Below, one piece after another: positions 62,524 to 64,000 of a stretch of DNA of 64,000 nt. The position numbers were made by a program, and so were the translations under genes. The stretch's first letter is position 1; each line of letters starts with the position of its first letter. Under the pieces are notes generated by a model, which did not search any database, was not told where the DNA came from, and saw only the letters and a list, made by a program, of their open reading frames with translations. Source of the stretch: Malikia sp. (GTDB taxonomy: Bacteria > Pseudomonadota > Gammaproteobacteria > Burkholderiales > Burkholderiaceae_C); contig NZ_JAQTZS010000007.1 in assembly GCF_028687635.1 (NCBI RefSeq), forward strand, positions 54,143 through 118,142. The letters are read 5' to 3'.

Positions 62524-62544
62524 CCCGCGCGCGGCCTGCGCGGG
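62524..62544. terminator. Hairpin between convergent genes, possible terminator
   Basis: CCCGCGC-n7-GCGCGGG is a perfect 7-bp stem, 23 nt after the LuxR-type stop. It has no T-run, so termination by it alone is uncertain. Confidence 0.35.
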
Positions 62545-62565
62545 CCTGAGCCGGTTGGACCGGGT

Positions 62566-63717
62566 TCAGCCCTGCAGGGCCGATCCCAGCTTGGCGCGGT
62601 ACCACTCGTGGAAATGCTGCATGCCGTCTTCCATCGGGCTCTGGTAGGGGCCGACTTCATTGACGCCGCGCGCGAGCAGCGCCTTGCGGCCGGCGTCCAT
62701 GCGTTCGCCGATCTCGTCGTCCTCGATGCAGGTCTCCATGTAGGCGGCGCGCTGGGCGTCGACGAAGCCACGCTCGAAGGCGGCGATCTCCTCCGGGTAG
62801 TAGAACTCGACCATGTTGAGCGTCTTGTCGACGCTGATCGGGTGCAGAGTCGAGACCGTCAGCACATGCGGGTACCACTCGACCATGATGTGCGGGTAGT
62901 AGGTCAGCCAGACCGCGCCTTGTTCGGGCAGCTCGCCTTGCCGATAGGCCATCAGCTGCTGGTGCCATTGCTGGTAGACCGGGCTGCCGGCGCCCTTGAG
63001 CAGGTTCTGCACGCCCACGGTCTGCACCGAGTACTCGGGCTTGAACTCCCACTCGAGGTCGTCGCAGGTCACGAAGTTGCCCAGGCCGGGGTGGAAGGGC
63101 ACGACATGGTAGTCTTCCAGGTAGACCTCGATGAAGGTCTTCCAGTTGTAGTTGCACTCGTGCAGCTCGACATGGTCGAGCACCATGCCCTCGAAGCTCA
63201 GCGTCCGGGCCGGGCCCATGCCGGCGAGGTCGGCGCCGATGTCGCGGCCGTTGTCCTCGAACAGCATGCCGTTCCACTCGCGCAGCGGGTAGCGCCGCAG
63301 GTCCAGGCAGGGGTCCTGCTTGAAATGCGGCGCACCGATCAGCTCGCCGAGCCTGGACATGCCGGAGCCACCGCCGTAGGTCCAGCGGTGCAGCGGGCAG
63401 ACGATGTTGCCGGCGGCGCTGCCGTTGCGCGTCTGGCCCAGATTGCCGCGCCCCTTGAGCATGACGGCCTGGCGATGGCGGCAGACGTTGCTGACGAGCT
63501 CGACGCCTTTTTCGGTGCGGACCAGGGCGCGGCCCTCGCCCTCCTGGGGCAGGGCGTAGTAGTCGCCGACGTTCGGCACCGCGTTGACATGCCCCACATA
63601 GCGGGGCCCGCGCTGGAAGATGGTCTCCATCTCGCGCTGGAACAGCGCTGGGTCAAAATAGCTGGAAACCGGAAATTGGCTTGCGGCCTGCTGGAGCTGA
63701 AGACTTAAATCAGACAT
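62566..63717 (-). CDS. Rieske-type aromatic ring-hydroxylating oxygenase alpha subunit
   Basis: 383 residues. The Rieske 2Fe-2S ligands are Cys79, His81, Cys107 and His110 (CRHR ... CPLHRW). The mononuclear iron site is in the SRPBCC domain, EVYLEDYHVVPFHPGL with His204 and His209. The spacing between the two Rieske pairs is 25 residues, longer than the usual 15-18. No reductase, ferredoxin or beta subunit is near, so electrons must come from elsewhere. AGGA lies 5 nt before the ATG. Substrate cannot be told; an aromatic acid, choline-like amine or similar are options. Confidence 0.82.
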   Translation of the reverse strand: MSDLSLQLQQAASQFPVSSYFDPALFQREMETIFQRGPRYVGHVNAVPNVGDYYALPQEGEGRALVRTEKGVELVSNVCRHRQAVMLKGRGNLGQTRNGSAAGNIVCPLHRWTYGGGSGMSRLGELIGAPHFKQDPCLDLRRYPLREWNGMLFEDNGRDIGADLAGMGPARTLSFEGMVLDHVELHECNYNWKTFIEVYLEDYHVVPFHPGLGNFVTCDDLEWEFKPEYSVQTVGVQNLLKGAGSPVYQQWHQQLMAYRQGELPEQGAVWLTYYPHIMVEWYPHVLTVSTLHPISVDKTLNMVEFYYPEEIAAFERGFVDAQRAAYMETCIEDDEIGERMDAGRKALLARGVNEVGPYQSPMEDGMQHFHEWYRAKLGSALQG

Positions 63718-63888
63718 GAAGGTCCTGACCTAGAGACTCCCCCTATTAAGGGGCAGGGAAGCGCTTTGTCGTTGAACGAATCGGCGCGGGAGGGGGGTAC
63801 CACTCCAGATGAGCTGGAAAGGGGCGGTCATTGTACCTGCTAAGGGCAAACCCGGGGCCAATCCGCAGGGCGATCCAGGGCGATCGCG

Positions 63889-64000
63889 CTATGTTGAGTC
63901 TGGCGAGATTTGACCGAACAGGATCTGCTGGCGGTAGTCGAGGCTGGTGCCGGCGCGCATCTTGCGCCGGCGTATGCTCACGTTGCTGCTGTCGTTGTCG
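63889..64000 (-). CDS. C-terminal fragment of an unidentified gene (5' end outside window)
   Basis: The minus-strand frame is open from the window edge to a TAG at 63889-63891, giving 36 residues ending RQQILFGQISPDST. Codon use is like its neighbours. I do not recognise the family. The 171-bp gap before the Rieske gene holds a CCCC-TATTAA-GGGG inverted repeat (about 63740-63753) but no clear promoter. Confidence 0.4.
   Translation of the reverse strand, partial: DNDSSNVSIRRRKMRAGTSLDYRQQILFGQISPDST

Overview
The window is a high-GC, gene-dense chromosomal segment of a betaproteobacterium, most likely order Burkholderiales (Sphaerotilaceae/Comamonadaceae-like). I infer this from the gene content: pnp-oxidoreductase-tpiA-secG-tRNA-Leu-nuoA-N followed by a DUF2818 gene, DUF2782 next to polA and thrB, a BPSS1780-family membrane protein, and a DUF47-Pit phosphate pair. 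No rRNA or CRISPR array was found.

Layout. 0-3.8 kb: nitrate/nitro-compound genes (3' end of a probable Ser/Thr kinase, a nitronate monooxygenase-like flavoprotein, a NarK-type transporter and a ModA-like binding protein without a signal peptide). 3.8-10.4 kb: a three-gene RND efflux operon divergent from a TetR/AcrR repressor, with an AcrR-box-like palindrome between them. 10.5-14 kb: a stand-alone NIT (nitrate/nitrite-sensing) domain protein, tsaD, and an orphan branched-chain-amino-acid-type binding protein. 14-34 kb: a long co-oriented block, rpsO, pnp, a quinone oxidoreductase, tpiA, secG, tRNA-Leu(GAG), the complete 14-gene complex I operon and a small DUF2818 membrane protein. 34-41 kb: two Nudix hydrolases, a CobD/CbiB-like membrane protein, rsgA, an M48 protease, orn, and the phosphate pair (DUF47 regulator and Pit). 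41-43.3 kb: an RhlE-type DEAD-box helicase with a long leader. 43.3-44.5 kb: a tnpB-only IS200/IS605-type element. 44.6-48.2 kb: a GDSL lipoprotein esterase and UvrD. 48.2-55.4 kb: a five-gene chemosensory operon, cheA-receptor-cheW-cheR-cheB, with no cheY. 55.7-64 kb: housekeeping genes (DUF3297, a GNAT enzyme, thrB, polA), an atypical LuxR-type regulator, a Rieske oxygenase and a gene fragment at the edge.

Most of the window is conserved housekeeping DNA. The parts most worth a second look are the soluble PAS-PAS-poly-HAMP chemoreceptor (five HAMP-like repeats with a 45-46 residue period), the TnpB element with an altered RuvC-II position, several genes whose -10 element lies 5-7 nt before the ATG (candidate leaderless mRNAs), structured leaders upstream of rpsO, pnp and the helicase, and a possible small gene antisense to the helicase leader.
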